DNA of 64,000 bases from Kalmusia sp. IMI 367209 (lineage: Eukaryota; Ascomycota; Dothideomycetes; Pleosporales; Didymosphaeriaceae), in assembly GCA_027946365.1 (NCBI GenBank), contig JAPEUQ010000001.1, positions 2,232,001-2,296,000 on the forward strand, written 5' to 3'. This document shows positions 12,025 to 24,606 of the stretch, piece after piece (position 1 is the stretch's first letter; each line of letters opens with the position of its first letter). A model generated the notes under the pieces. It saw only the letters and a list, made by a program, of their open reading frames with translations. It did no database searches and was not told the origin of the DNA. Made by a program: the position numbers and the translations under genes.

Positions 12025-12598
12025 GATTTCGGTGTTGGGAAGGGTAGGAAAGAGGAGGAGATATTAAGATGCGGAAAGGAAATTGAGCTGGAGAAGTAAA
12101 TCTGGGGGAAGTGGAGCGCAGTATTACTCAAAAATAAATGTTGAGTCGAGCAAACAAAGCTGTCCTGCGGAATGAGCTCATGCGACCCTTAGAAAGCTTC
12201 TAGCATGGTGGGGGCGGGGCAAGCTCTATTACTTAGTGGAGATAAAGTCGAGCAATTGGCTGAGGGCGGTGCACGTTCTGCCACGACCATTTCCATCCTT
12301 GGCCTGTGAGCCGTCTCTGGGGCTTGATATTTGTGGAGATCGTGAGCCTTCGGTTCCACTTTTTAGGGAAACCCGCATGGTGTTGGCTTGTTTGGCGCTG
12401 ACGATTGCAGAATTGCCACCAGAGTACGGCATAGATTCCGGGCAGACTTGCCGATGCGTATCAAAAAAAAGTACCAAGTTATAATACAACGATGTGAAAT
12501 TTCATGGCTGAGATCGGCACGGGGAAACATTTCACCGAAACCGTCCATCAGCCGAAGCGACGCTGCAGCATCAACAGCTACAACGATACTCGCCCAAC
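12025..12598. other. Divergent promoter, FGGY kinase / EMC10
   Basis: Shared upstream region of two divergent genes. No motif stands out; overlapping short frames here are not supported. Confidence 0.45.
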
Positions 12599-13213
12599 AT
12601 GCTGCTCTCCAAGCTGCTCCTACTCCCCGTAGCAGTCGCTTCTTCTGTGACAATCTACATGCACTCTGTGCCCTCCTCTTCCTCGCCTCAAACCGCCGTT
12701 ATCCCATCACCCATCCCGCTCGTCCAGATCTCCTACGATGCCGACCAAACCACCGGCACGGTAGTATCTTACACACCACCACAAGGCTCCTACGCCCCCG
12801 ATCACCTGTTGCGCATAGGTATCCACGACACCAAATCAGGCTCTTGGAAGGGCGTAGTCACATCAGCAGCGAGCTTTGCGGAAGAGTACAAGAAAAGGTT
12901 CGTGGTGCATGTCGACGACAAGGGTGAGCCGTACCACGTCGGCTTTGGCGCCAGTTTAAAGGGAGCGGGAGAGGAGCTGGAAGTAGAGGTTGTGAAGAGG
13001 GAGGCTGGCCCTAAACCTGTACTAAACAAACCGATCGTGCTTAATGCGGATGGTAAGATAGATGCGAAGGAGCCTGAGAAGACATTTTTCCAAAAGTAAG
13101 TTCCATCGTACTCCATGGCATGCCATGCTTGACGCTAATGGTTGCACAGATATTGGTGGATGATTGCGTTATTCCTGCTCGTGCAGTTGGTTGCAGGAGG
13201 CGGCAAGGAGTAA
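12599..13213 (+). CDS. EMC10: ER membrane protein complex subunit 10 (EMC10)
   Basis: Subunit of the ER membrane complex that inserts and stabilises membrane proteins. Exons 12599-13095 and 13150-13213; intron 13096-13149 (GTAAGT, GCTAAT branch, CACAG) joins FFQ(K) to YWWMIALFLLVQLVAGGGKE. 186 residues. The N-terminus is a signal peptide (MLLSKLLLLPVAVASS). The lumenal body matches the family pattern (VQISYDADQTTGTVVSY, KPIVLNADGKIDAKEPEKTF), and the end is one membrane helix with a short glycine-rich tail, as in fungal EMC10. The second exon carries the whole anchor, so the splice is required. Lies head to head with the FGGY kinase gene. Confidence 0.82.
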
Positions 13214-13691
13214 ATGTCGCATCGTCTGAGTCCAAAAATCCTTTGACAAGCTGCGCGATCCTTCAATTTGATTTTTTTGGAATTCAGCTTGTACGTCCGG
13301 CGACCCCGTCATGCCAACGAATTGGCTGTCTTGGCCTGACATTCCTATCGTTGCGACCGTAGAACAGATTCTCGCAATCCGATGGAGCACCAACTCACAC
13401 CTGCGCCTATCGAATGCATTTGCACGATTACAAGACGCGGAACAAAGATGAAGCGAATGATTATATAATTTCGCATTGGGAAATTAAACACCGAATAATC
13501 ATCAATTATGTTCCCACTATCATCCATCTTTACTCCGGGCTATGCATACGAAATCATTATCCATTGACGCCTTGTATCTAACCCTAACCGAGTATTTCAA
13601 GTCGCTCAAATTTTTGATGAGTACAGCGGGTAGGATGATCCATGAAAGGGTATCGTAGTGAAGGTAAATGCGTGTTCATCTCATAGGCGAA
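13214..13691. other. Convergent intergenic region
   Basis: 3' flanks of EMC10 and the minus-strand RRM gene. AT-rich, nothing recognised. Confidence 0.45.
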
Positions 13692-14581
13692 TCAGAACCG
13701 CCGACGGGGTCCTCGAGGAGGGTTGCCTCGCTCATTGAACCCATAACGGCCATCTTGGAAACTTCCGGCGCGAGCTCCTCCATTCGTATCAATATCCATA
13801 TCATCCAAGGACGAATGCACTAGGCGAGCGGAGGGGCGAGTGTGAAGCGCAGCGGAGCTGGGACCACCTTCCTTCATGTACACATACAACGTTTTCCCAT
13901 CCGCCTGGTGTCTAAGGTCAGTTGCATGCACGAAAGGAGCGAAGCTACACCCACCTTTTTGCCGTTAAAAGTCGCGATAACATTCTCAGCGCCGTCTTTC
14001 GTCGCGAAGGTGAGCTCCGCCATGACTGTGGGCTTGGCGACGACAACCCTACAATCCAAGAGCTCACCGCCAATCTGTCCCATGACCTGCTCGATGTCCG
14101 CCGCAGTAGTTCCAATCGCAAAGTTCGAGGCCATGACTGTGCATGGGCCGCCACTGGTCGCAGCACCTCTGATGTTTAGGCCAAGCTCGGCCGCACCATT
14201 GTTCCGCGCATTCCTGCTGAGGGCGGACGTGAACTTTTCGAATGTACGCGTATTACGGTCGATCTGTGAGGTGGACACGGCGCGGTTGAGCTTCCTTGTC
14301 GGAGGGCCGTTCGGGTTGTTGAGGCTGTGCAGGTCGTGCTGCCATTTTCCATCAATATTGGTCGCGGGTTTTGCCGAAGATGAGCGCTGCTTCTGGACAC
14401 CACTCATGCGACTCAGTAGGGTGGGCTTCTGGGAGTTCGCACGTCCATTGGGGAGGGCGCCGGAACCAGATGCATTGGCCTTGCGCCCACGACTACCTAG
14501 AAATTGCTGAGCTAGGGCTTCGTTTTTCTTGCGCTCGCGCGAATCTTTAACGAAGTCAGCAAACGAGGCGTTTTGAGCCAT
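13692..14581 (-). CDS. RRM-containing RNA-binding protein
   Basis: 279 residues from exons 14581-13955 and 13904-13692; the 50-nt intron 13905-13954 (GTGGGT, CTGAC branch, CCAG) joins TFNGKK to ADGKTLYVYMKEGG. The N-terminus (MAQNASFADFVKDSRERKKN) is basic. The middle is low-complexity. An RRM occupies about residues 140-225 (CTVMASNFAIGTTAADIEQV, then VVAKPTVMAELTFATKDGAE). The C-terminus is RG-rich and ends PPRGPRRRF. The ATG at 14581 was chosen over an upstream in-frame GTG. This resembles an uncharacterised family of ascomycete nuclear RNA-binding proteins; no specific function can be assigned. Confidence 0.75.
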
Positions 14582-16278
14582 GGTGGTAGTCGATCTGGTT
14601 GAGTTGTGGCGTGGGAGGTAACTTTCGCATGCAGGGAGCACAAGAAAGAGTGCGGCGCGTCGATGGACGTGCACGGTTGACACTCACACTAGCTCCTCGG
14701 CCGGAAAAACCTACGCCGCAGCCGCGTAAAACTTCAGTTCGAGCTTGCTTCGTTGTTTCCTCCTCGACCACACAGTTCTTGGTAAGTCAGCCCCTCAGGT
14801 TTATTTCCATTTCTCTCTACATGATGAACCTTCGTGTCGCCCCTATCATACTTTCGATGGTGATTGACCCCCAAGCCAAACGGGATTTCTGACTATTTTC
14901 AATCCTGCCACTTTGACCATTTCGTATTTGCGAAGCACGATGCTGACTTTCTCCAAAGATAGAGTACATTGAGTAGCCGATGACAACCGATAGTATAGCT
15001 GACCGTCGCGGTGAATACACGATGCTCGCCAGGGTCGACAAGCTATGCGTAAAAGTCGCGAACCGTGTTTAGAGTCGCTGACTCAAACCATTTATAGATT
15101 GGATCCGACCGTCTTGACGGCTTGTCTAAAAGAGCAAGATGCTCGAGCGCCGAGCATCATCTAACGGTGCGATGCATACACGAGCTTGGAAGTGATGGCG
15201 CGAGAACCAGGTGTGGAGAAGACTTGATGCCACATCGTGCTACACACACAGTATAGCAGACAACATGGCCTAGAACAGTATCTAGGTTGAAGATTCACGT
15301 GTGAGTACATCCTCTATCCTACCTATCACGTTTCATGATGAGCAACATAATGTACTATCAAATACCGACATACCCTGGGGAACAACATTGGTTCGATTAC
15401 CTGAGAGCTCTTTTGTCAATGACACAGTGTCGCAAATTTTCTTCTTATCGCCGCTGATTTTCCAACCTTTAGAAATCTTCAATATATCGCATGCAACAAT
15501 ACTTGGATGCATTCACGAAGGTACGTCACTCATTACCTCTCTTTTTCTCTTGCAATGATGATCAAATTATATTCCATGCTAGCACTGAAGGGGTAACCCT
15601 AATGCTGGATCAAATATAAATACTTTTCATCTTTCGACTGACTGCCTTTTGTGCTTCGACCTCAGCTCGTTTTATGTGTAAACTTAGGCTGACCTTGGAC
15701 GTAGTGACAGCAGCGTACTCTTTTCAAGACATGATCGTGACGCCTAGTACAATTCAGAGATTTATTGGATATGGCGCGATCAATATGTATAGTGTTGGCT
15801 ACGATCTGTACAAAATACTGCGAGTTTCCTGGTATAGTCAGAGAAACACTCACAGCGGATACCTCCAGAGACGAGCATCACCCAAGTGTTTGACATGCAT
15901 ACGCAATCAGACACGGATGAAGTTTTGACTAAATCGGACTACCACTTTATGTAGCCCAATGCAACTTTGTACATTTTGCACAGCGTATACTTCTGACAAT
16001 TAGTCGAAGCTAACCAAAGTTATCGTAGTTTGAAAACAGGTTTGTGAAGTATGTAGGGTGTAAGGACCGCTAACTGTGCTACCATTTGAATGAGTGGGGT
16101 ATATCTATCATGAAGTCCTTGCTCGAAGTACTCAGTGCAACTATGCATGGCGTCGCCGAAGTAGCTATCGCCACCTACCATTACCACATTCGTGCTCTAT
16201 TCTCTAGCCCCATCCTTCCAATTCAACTCTTTTTTGCCATTCCACTTTCCACATCCACACGCATGTCTGCAACAGAGT
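14582..16278. other. Long AT-rich intergenic region
   Basis: About 1.7 kb without a supported gene. Frames present are short, often non-ATG, and lack family features. One short perfect inverted repeat is at 15138-15158 (8-bp arms GATGCTCG/CGAGCATC, 5-base loop). No tRNA B-box was found. Confidence 0.45.
15138..15158. repeat. Small perfect inverted repeat
   Basis: Arms GATGCTCG and CGAGCATC separated by five bases. It could be a hairpin or a palindromic binding site, or chance. No flanking gene supports a function. Confidence 0.35.
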
Positions 16279-17623
16279 TCATTCATCAAGTTTCATCCCC
16301 TCTCCCACCTCACTTAATCCTCCCTTCTCGCCGCCATACTCCTTTGGCAAGCCCTTCCCCAGCTCCCCCGCAAGCGTACTCCCATAACTCAACACCGTAA
16401 ACTTCTTTGCCGTCTCCTTGCTGACAATCATCTTGGCCGCCTGGTACACCCAGCCCATGACGAGCGGAACATTGACGAAGAACTTTCGGCTCAGCGTCTC
16501 GGGGTAGTAGCGACCGAGAACCTCGATGGTCTTCTTAGTCGCAGCTTTGACGAGCGGGTCTTGGCGCAAGAAAGAGACCTGTAGGTAGTCGTGGATCTGG
16601 ATGCCTTGATAAGGATCGGGCCCGGCACCATAGTCAGGAATGGGTGTGCTAGCGGAGGAGAGAGAGAGATGTTGAACAGAGCGCTCCATGAGGCCAACGC
16701 GCCAGCGGAGAAATCTAGCGTGCGTTAGCGAATGTTCGCATGTGTGGCGCTCATCGTCTGTCTTCAGGAGATAGGCTCCTTAGTTTCTCAAATGTAAACA
16801 ATCAATGCCTCAGTGTCCAGCTTCTAGGTGCATCTGAACACCTCCGTAATTCTACAATGGTCGGGCGGCAGTCATTGTGATTTGCCCAGCGTTGACGTAG
16901 AGAAGTATCCGTCCCCGCTGCACCTAACACGAATAGGACGAAATGGAAAACGAACGAGAAATGAACTTACGCCTCCAAATCACCAAAAGTCTTCTTGTTA
17001 TCCTTTACCGCCCCATATACATTGAATGTTACAACATCCTTCTGATTCGCACTCTCCGGCACCCCCTCAACTTCCAAAATCCAACCCAATCCCTCGAACC
17101 TGCTCTTTTCAAACGTCTCTCCGGCAGCCTTAATGGGATCGAACTCCTTGCGCCACTTCAGCGTCTCGAGAAGCTGTTGCTTACCCTTCTCTAGGTCGCC
17201 CTGGTTAGCGCGCAGGAACTTCTGCAGAATGAGCTTGGTATAGAATTCGTTGGATGGCGAAAGCGTTATGCCATAGACTTCTTTGTGGTCAGCCTCCTTT
17301 GTGAGCTCTTCGATTTGTGCGTAGAGTTTGGTGAGCGGGTGGTCGGCTGGGGTAGATGGCCAGGTTGGGGAGGTGGAGGGCTTGGTGACTTCTGAAGGAA
17401 TTGTCGTTGAAGGAATAGGCGCTGCTGCTACAGCGGCAGTAGCCTCAGCTGGCTTCTTTTCTGAGAGATCCAGATTCTTCAATTCCTCGGTAGGTGCAGC
17501 GGGGGCTGCCTCTGTTTTCTCTGTCACGGGTTCTTGGAAGGTTGGGGGGGTAGCGGCTGATGCTTCAGGCTGCTCCCCAACGGGAGGGACAGCAGCGACA
17601 GGCTCCTCAGATTTGGTTGCCAT
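16279..17623 (-). CDS. SFH5: Sfh5, CRAL-TRIO phosphatidylinositol transfer protein
   Basis: Sec14-family lipid transfer protein, associated in yeast with ER and plasma-membrane PI transfer and haem binding. Exons 17623-16971 and 16714-16279; 362 residues. The 256-nt intron 16715-16970 (GTAAGT, CTAAC branch, CTAG) is long for this window, but the junction FGDLEA|FLRWRVGLMERSVQ is a perfect family match. The N-terminus is a disordered Ala/Pro/Glu-rich extension of about 95 residues. It is followed by the CRAL-TRIO N part (KLILQKFLRANQGDLEKGK) and the lipid-binding lobe (RYYPETLSRKFFVNVPLVMG). Start ATG is at 17623; an in-frame GTG lies two codons upstream. Confidence 0.87.
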
Positions 17624-18011
17624 TGCCACGTATATTTAGAATCTAATATGGTTCGATAGAGGAGAGTTGAGACGAAAGTTGCGGTGAGTACATCGAGGTG
17701 GGGAATGGAAAGCTTATCAATCTCGGCTCCGATAATTCGCCTAATCATACGATCTTGGACGCCCCTTCCTGCAAGGTACAGAAAACTGTCTGGACCCAAC
17801 TGTGGAAGCTTGTAGAAATTCACATACTTCTCTCCACTTTGAGTACTTTACGGGCCTACTTAAACAAGTATCGAACGTCTTTTAGCTTCGTAACGATCTT
17901 TCGTTGGAATTAGAGAGAACGTAGACAATTACATTATATACACAAAAGCAATAATCCACCTTATACAACCTTTCCATTCATAAATCATTAGTCTCTTCAC
18001 CACTAACCCTT
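17624..18011. other. Short intergenic region
   Basis: SFH5 upstream region, AT-rich, followed by the 3' flank of the TMEM135-like gene. Nothing recognised. Confidence 0.4.
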
Positions 18012-19666
18012 CTATTCATCCTCACTCTTAGCCTTTTCTTCTCGCGGAAGGGTTGCCCTATCCACCCAGCCTTCACCTCGCAATACTCCTAGGCCCTTCC
18101 GCGCAACCCCACTGTTGACTGACCTTGGTGATATCTCGTAGAGTACGTTGACCGTAGCTAGGCTCAACACAAACAGCAATACATCTCCATTCTTCACGCC
18201 ACGCCACCACCCACGCTTGACGCCGACCTTCCAAAGTGAATCAATCGACATGCGCGCCGAGTACAAGAAATTGCCGCGCCCGTTCTTGCGTTCGAGGAAG
18301 GCCCACATGCCACCCAAGAAGCCGCCGAGAAACCACCTTTGAGTAGGTAGGAAATTTCGGGGGAAGACATTTTGGAAGAGGCAGATGGAGCCCCAGCTTG
18401 TCCCGATTGCACCGCAGATAAATATAGACATGCGCAAAATGCTTTTTGATAATTTGTTGAGCGCGGATATCGGGGAATCGAGAAATGCCTTGTATCGGGT
18501 GACGCTCAATGCGGTAAAGATTATGGTGAAGAAGCGCGCAACCTTGGGGAATGCTTGGATCCAGTATGAGACATATGTCCGTAGGCAAGATGGGTCGTTT
18601 GGATGTAGCAATGCGCAAGACAGATGCTTGATAGCCGGGTGTGCAGGTGATGTGATTGGCGATATGGCTGTGAGGCTCTTTGGCAAAGTCTCTGAATTTG
18701 GAAAGAGGATGGGCGACGTGAAAGTAGGCCATCTCTCTTTGGATATTTGGGCTAGATTGTCGACGATGTTGAACGTGGTGGGCCATTTGAGGTGTTTCGG
18801 GTACCCAGCGGGCCTTGCTTGGATGTACTCCGGGGAATTATCCAATATGAATTTGCCGTAGGCTGTCGGGAAGCAGTCGCGGTCGAAAACGAATGCATGG
18901 AGCAATTGTCCACATGCTACGGGCATGAGCATCCATGAGCCAAACCAAGCTGGTCTATTGCGGAAGTATCCTAGCTCTTCAAGGTAGTTGTAGCTGAACT
19001 CTAATGCCCTAGTAAAAATGTATATTGCAATTGATATTCGTAGCTGATCTCCAGGGTACACTGCGAGGAAGAAACCTGCTATGCTTGATCCAATGGCCGG
19101 TGCAAGTTTGGAGGTCAACGATCGCGATATACGAGGGTTCCGTCGTCGGAAAGGCTTCGCTTCCTGTGTGAGGAGACTCTCGCGTAGACGGATGAAGAAG
19201 CGACGGAGCAATCGGTGGAAAAGTAGAATAAAGGATAACGAGCAGGTCAAGCGGACATTCGGCGATTTCCAAACTGGGAGTCGGCGCTGTGGTCTTCGAA
19301 CGATTAGCGCATGCTACAAGTACTATATCAAGTAGTTCCTCAAGTCAAGTCTTACCTCTTCTCCACACCCCGGGCCAAAAGCTTGGTCTTCACAAGATCC
19401 CAAGCCTTCAACCCCGAGAAAGTCACCATCGCAAGCCTCAGTGAGGCCCGGATCGCCGCCGTGTTATAATCGTCTCCCCCCTTGGCAATCGCATCGTACT
19501 TTTTGGGCGGCAGCGCACGTTTGCGAACCGCAGGTGTGCGGGAAAGGAGGTACTGGTGTAGGAGCTGGTACTCCCTCGGGCTGATCGTATAGCGCAGCGC
19601 ATTGCGCAGAATGGGGTCGATCTGTTCGGGTCTACCGGCCGATGAGGATGCGCTGGAGGACGACAT
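18012..19666 (-). CDS. TMEM135-like multi-pass membrane protein
   Basis: 530 residues from exons 19666-19356 and 19293-18012. The intron 19294-19355 starts GTAAGA and must end at GAAG (an AAG acceptor) to keep the frame, giving VEKR|PQRRLPVWKSPNVRLT. The protein has several hydrophobic segments (CSLSFILLFHRLLRRFF, LAPAIGSSIAGFFLAVYPG, ICGAIGTSWGSICLFQN) and a CALLHPNDPSC motif like the cysteine-rich part of the TMEM135/PMP52 family. That family sits in peroxisomal, mitochondrial or lipid-droplet membranes in animals. Family assignment is from motif recall. An alternative is a generic fungal integral membrane protein of unknown role. Confidence 0.68.
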
Positions 19667-20371
19667 GCTGAGCGAGTTGACCTAAGTGTGTGCGCACTGT
19701 TAGGAGTGCTATGGTCATGCTGTCGCGGCGTTGTTGTGATCGTAGGTGCGATAATGGGGCACGGGGAATAGCAGGGTCATCCATGAACTGGGGAATGACG
19801 TGCCTCGGCTCCTGGAGAGGTGGAGTCTCAACATGCACGTGCGTTTACTCCACCCATGCCTCGTGTCTTCGACATCGTCTTGAAATGATGGATTTTGGTT
19901 CTGGTGCGGGATGATATAGCCTGACAATGTTATTAATTGAATTAACTCTGCTATTTTTATTTTTCACACAGGCTTAGTGCTGTTGGACCCGTAGTTGAAT
20001 AATGCTCTCTTTACAAAGACGACCGCGAGACCACGCAATGAACACACTAACGGACGTAAAAGTATTAGTATACATATACATACAGATACAAATTTACGGA
20101 ATCTATATAATACAGGGTATCTTAAGATGCTCATATAGTCTATACATATGCGTCTGTCATGAAATCGCACACCGAGATCTGCAGTTGATGCAACCATATT
20201 CTACGAAAACACTGCCAATGCATCTACCAACCGAAAGTATAACAACAATTTGTGTCCTAGCCACGTGGGAAGCGATGGTATCCAGTTCTATAGAAAGCGA
20301 GCGACTAGTTGCTTGTTTCGGCACGAATGTCCGTACTCCGACATTTCTAGGCAAATCCTTCAATCTTCATT
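19667..20371. other. Intergenic, left border of the GlcNAc cluster
   Basis: AT-rich, with TATA-like runs (e.g. ATACATATACATACAG near 20070). No gene recognised. Confidence 0.45.
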
Positions 20372-21722
20372 TTAACCTGTGACACGGGCACTCATCGGAG
20401 CAAATTGCAATTCGCTGTTAAGGTCGACGGCGCGGAGGATGCCTGCATCCTCGTCGGACAGTCGTGCGCTCATGGGCTCTAATGCTGGGCTTGCAGAGCG
20501 GGAAATGTCTTGGGTCGGTACGGCAAGCTTGAGCCCGTTGCGCTGGGGCGTGGGGGCAGGCATAGTCCCGTCGTCTTCGTGGACAGAGTCGCGCTTCTTA
20601 ATTCTAGGAAGCGTTTGACGGAAGCCCTGCTCGTTTGCTACCTTCTCGATGCTCTTGAAGTACTGTGGAATGGTTAGTGATGGTAGGAACGAGATTGAGG
20701 GAGCTGTTCATACCCTCACGGTCTTGACTTTGAGTTCCATAGTAGCATCCTCGTCAATGACGATCAATGGGTGCGGGTGGAGCTGAAGGCTCGAGAGCGT
20801 CCACATGTGGTTGAGGCCCTCTTCGATGCATTTCTGCAAAGCCAAAGCCTTGTGTGCACCGGTGATGATGATCACTACCTCGCGCGCCTTGCGATCGTCA
20901 GATTTGCCTTTTCAGCTTACTATTGGAGGAGTGCTTACATCCAACACTGTCTGGACCCCAACTGTCAGGGCCATCCTCGGTACTTGGTCCAGGTTATTCC
21001 CGAAGAACCTTGAGTTTGCGAGAATCGTATCATAGGCGAGAGTCTTCACGCGTGTTCGGGACTTGAGGCTAGAGCCAGGCTCGTTGAAGGCAATATGCCC
21101 ATCAGGTCCGATGCCGCCCAGGAACAGCTCGATGCCTCCTGCTTGTGCTATCTTTTCCTCGTATGCTTGGCATTCGGCTTCCAGATCCGGAGCATTGCCA
21201 TTGAGGATATTGATGTTTTCCGGGCGAACGTCTACGTGCGAGAAGAAATGCTTGTACATGAAGCTATGGTAGCTTTCTGGGTGTTCGCGCGGAATCCCGA
21301 CATACTCGTCCTACCACAAATCAGCCGCTGAAACACATGTGCGGCTGTGCCACATCATCAAGCAAGGGCGATTGGAGACTCGTACGACTGCAAGACGTAC
21401 CATGTTGAAAGTGATGACATTGCGAAAAGAGATGTCGCCAGCTTTGTGTCGCTGGACCAGAGACTGGTATATCAAAACAGGGCTGCTGCCAGTAGGCAGA
21501 CCCAATACGAATGGCCTCTCGGCAGTGGGATTGAATGTGTTGATGCGCTCTGGACGTTGCCCGTTAGCAGAAGCTTTGTGGAGTACAAGGGTCGGAAGCA
21601 TGCACCAATGATGTAGTCCGCAATGTACCTGGATGCGGTCTGCGGGTCGTCTCTGATAATCAGGCGCCTGCAATGGTCAGCCTAAATGCTAGGGGCCGAT
21701 GGCTAAGCGGACGTGCATACAT
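20372..21722 (-). CDS. NAG1: Glucosamine-6-phosphate deaminase
   Basis: Last step of GlcNAc use: GlcN-6-P to Fru-6-P plus ammonia, cytosolic. Six exons: 21722-21721 (only AT), 21667-21606, 21549-21401, 21310-20939, 20887-20714, 20662-20372; 349 residues. Intron 1 (21668-21720, GTATGC, CTGAC, GCAG) splits the start codon as AT|G, giving [20 protein letters not shown]. Other junctions restore [48 protein letters not shown] and KTVR|YFKSIE. Catalytic features are present: Asp72 in NMDEYVG and the [15 protein letters not shown] loop with Asp, His and Glu. The C-terminal extension of about 70 residues is low-complexity and typical of fungal members. Intron 4 (20888-20938) needs an AAG acceptor. 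Head to head with the NGT1-like transporter, 1.2 kb apart. Confidence 0.92.
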
Positions 21723-22930
21723 GGTGAAGTGTAGATGCTGTGTTCCCGGCTGTGCAGCTGAAAGCTTCAAAGCCTCAACGGCTGGGCAGGTGAGATTTAT
21801 CACAATTCGTAAGTCTCGGGCCTTTCACGTTCACGTCATGGCGGGGCGGGTAGTGTGCTTGTTCTCGGACTCAGGGTCTCTTTGTCACGCTGGGTCGCGG
21901 CGAATGAAAGTGTCCCATGCGACAACGCTCTCGATCTACCCACGAAACGGCTCAATTTCCGGCTTCGCTGGTGCACAGCGATCGGGCTACCACGAACGGC
22001 GCACTGCGGTGGTAGGTGAGGGTTGTAACACAGAGCGCCAAACCGGCCGTATTGAGGAGCCATGACACCAGCGTGTGCAACGCCGCCATGAGGTTGTTAT
22101 CACGAGCTCCATGCTTATCGGCAAGCGAAGGCTCTGGGTCCACCATGGGCGGGGGGCAGCCTCAGAGGGAATAGCGATATCTCCCGCCGTTGTATGTAGG
22201 TCAGGCGTTCATGATAAGGGCACTCAATGCGGGGAGCGGTTGTGGTCGATGTTACATTTTCGGGCCATTTGTGGCGGCGGAGAGCGTTACAGGCGTGGCG
22301 GGCGCTACACCTATTTCCAGACTGATCACGGATCGGCGTCCTGGGGCTTGCATGAAGGTTCCGCGCCGCTCGTTGGCTGCTGGTCGTGCCCCCCCAGCTG
22401 GTGGACGCCTCCCGCCCCGCCCGGGATCCTCGAAGCTGGAGGACGAGAGAGCGCCGCCGTGCAGGCTCTCCCGGCGGTGGTGCCATGGTGCGGTGGTGTG
22501 TTGCAGGCGGCGGCGCTGCTGGCTGGAGCGCAGCCGGGCAGTGTGATTGCAGCGGCGGGACGAAACGAATGAAACGAAACGAATCGAAGTGGCAGGCTGG
22601 CCTGAAGGCCAATGTTATCAGACAGGGCCCCAGGGTGTCGCGTGTGCTCACTAGGCGGTCTTGTCCCCACACGGGCATAGCGCGGAGAGAAGAGGAGGTG
22701 AATGCTGGACCCTGGCTGACAGATGCTTAAAATGGCTGCTCGACCCACTCCTTCCTCCTTTCACGGTTCACGGTTCACTGCGCGCAGAACGCGAGCTGAT
22801 CTGCCAGTATTAATATCGCCAAAGAGGGGCTCGCTCGTTCTCTCCTCCTCTTAACAGCACCTGGCCCCGCTCCTCCCTCGCGCCTGCTCGCGCCCTCGTC
22901 CACCTTGTTGAGTCTCGACCTCGCGACACC
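21723..22930. promoter_or_regulatory. Divergent promoter region, NAG1 / NGT1-like
   Basis: Shared 1.2-kb upstream region of two cluster genes. It ends in a CT-rich leader (22830-22900) before the transporter ATG. Co-regulation through it is inferred from gene order; I could not identify a specific Ndt80-type site with confidence. Confidence 0.5.
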
Positions 22931-24606
22931 ATGGCCGACGTCGACCCGGCAGCCAAGAATGCCTCGCACGAGGTCACCACCCCCGAGGCCTCTGTCACAG
23001 AGCCCACGGGCGTCCTCGAATTGCCGCACTCATGGAAGTACAAGAAGATCCTAGGCAGGTTTCCGTGGTATGCCTCGCCGCCAACCCAGCTGCTCATCGT
23101 GTCCTTTGTGTGCTTCATGTGCCCGGGCATGTTCAACGCCATCAACGGCATGGGCGGCGGTGGCCAGATGGACGCGACCGCGAACAACCACGCGAACACG
23201 GCGCTGTACTCGACCTTCTCCGTGGTTGGTTTCTTCGCCGGCACCTTCACAAACAAGCTGGGTATCCGCACGGCTTTGTCCTTTGGCGGTATCGGCTACT
23301 CCGTCTACGTCGGCTCCTTCCTCTGCTACAACCACACCAAGAACTTGGGCTTCACCACCTTCGCCGGTGCCCTTTTGGGTGTCTGCGCTGGCATCCTCTG
23401 GTGCGCACAGGGTGCCATCATGATGTCCTACCCGCCAGAGGAGTCCAAGGGCCGATATATCTCTTGGTTCTGGATGATATTCAACTTGGGCGCTGTCATT
23501 GGTAGTTTGGTGAGTCAATTCAACATTTTTCGTGTTCGAGTCTGTGATTTTTTTTTTCCGAGTGCGCGCGGCTAACGACTCCAACCAGATCCCACTCGGT
23601 CAGAACATCCACAGCACCGAGGCCAAGACTGTCAGCGACGGCACCTACGTCGGCTTCTTGATCCTGACGCTTATCGGCGCTGCTCTTTCCTGGACTCTTG
23701 TGGATGCCAAGGACGTAATCCGTCACGATGGCTCCAAGGTCATTGTCATGAAGCACCCCTCGTGGTCCTCGGAAATCCTGGGTCTCTGGGAGACGTTCTT
23801 CACCGACCCGTACATCTTGGCCTTGTTCCCCATGTTCCTGTCCTCCAACTGGTTCTACGCGTACCACTTCACCGAGATCAACGGTGCCTATTTCAACACG
23901 CGAACCCGTGCCCTCAATGGCGTGGTTTACTACTCGATGCAGATCGTCGGTGCCTACGTATTTGGGTTCGCCCTTGACTTCAAGGGGGTGCGCCGAACCA
24001 CGCGTGCCAAGATTGCCTGGGCCGCTTTGTTTGCTCTCATCATGATCGTCTGGGGTTGCGGTTACAAGTTCCAGACCACATACACCCGTGAGTGGGCCGA
24101 GGCGACAATACCTGGCACGGATCCACCGGTGCTTCTGAATAAGAAGAAGGACTGGACTGATGATGGATTCGCTGGTCCTTTCGTCCTGTACATGTTCTAT
24201 GGCTTCTCGGATGCTGCATGGCAGACGTGCGTTTACTGGTGCGTATTACGATTTTACAAACCCGAGGAAATTGAAGCTAACTATGACTAATAGGTTCATG
24301 GGAGCATTGACGAACAACGGTCGCAAGCTTGCCAACTTTGCTGGTTTCTACAAGGGTATCCAGTCTGCTGGTGGAGCCATTACTTGGGCTTTGGACGACC
24401 ACAAGATCGCATACATGCACATGTTCGCGTCCAACTGGGGTCTTCTGTGCGGTAGCTTGTTGGTCGCGCTCCCGGTCATTCTGTGGAAGGTCGAAGACAC
24501 GGTCGCGCTTGAGAAGGACATCCAATTCACCGACGAGACCATTGACGAGGTGGCGGCCAAGGCCCATGTGGTGCCGGCTGGCGAGTCCGTTACGGAGAAG
24601 GCCTAG
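22931..24606 (+). CDS. NGT1: UNC93/MFS-type transporter, NGT1-like (GlcNAc uptake)
   Basis: 513 residues from exons 22931-23509, 23589-24238, 24294-24606. Introns 23510-23588 (GTGAGT..CCAG) and 24239-24293 (GTGCGT, CTAAC, ATAG) join GSL|IPLGQN and CVYW|FMGALTNNG. About 11-12 hydrophobic helices. Family motifs are MFNAINGMGGGGQ after helix 1, and LGVCAGILWCAQGAIMMSYP, characteristic of UNC-93-like major facilitator proteins. Both termini are soluble. Candida Ngt1 and the fungal GlcNAc-cluster transporter belong to this type, so a role in GlcNAc import is inferred from family plus its place between the deaminase and the kinase. Plasma-membrane location is expected. Confidence 0.82.

Noticed and set aside
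15301..15558. 85-codon frame in the AT-rich gap
   Set aside because: GTG start, no family features, no splice partners.
23051..23584. 177-codon antisense frame over the transporter gene
   Set aside because: Mirror frame of a GC-rich conserved exon; the plus strand clearly encodes the UNC93/MFS protein.
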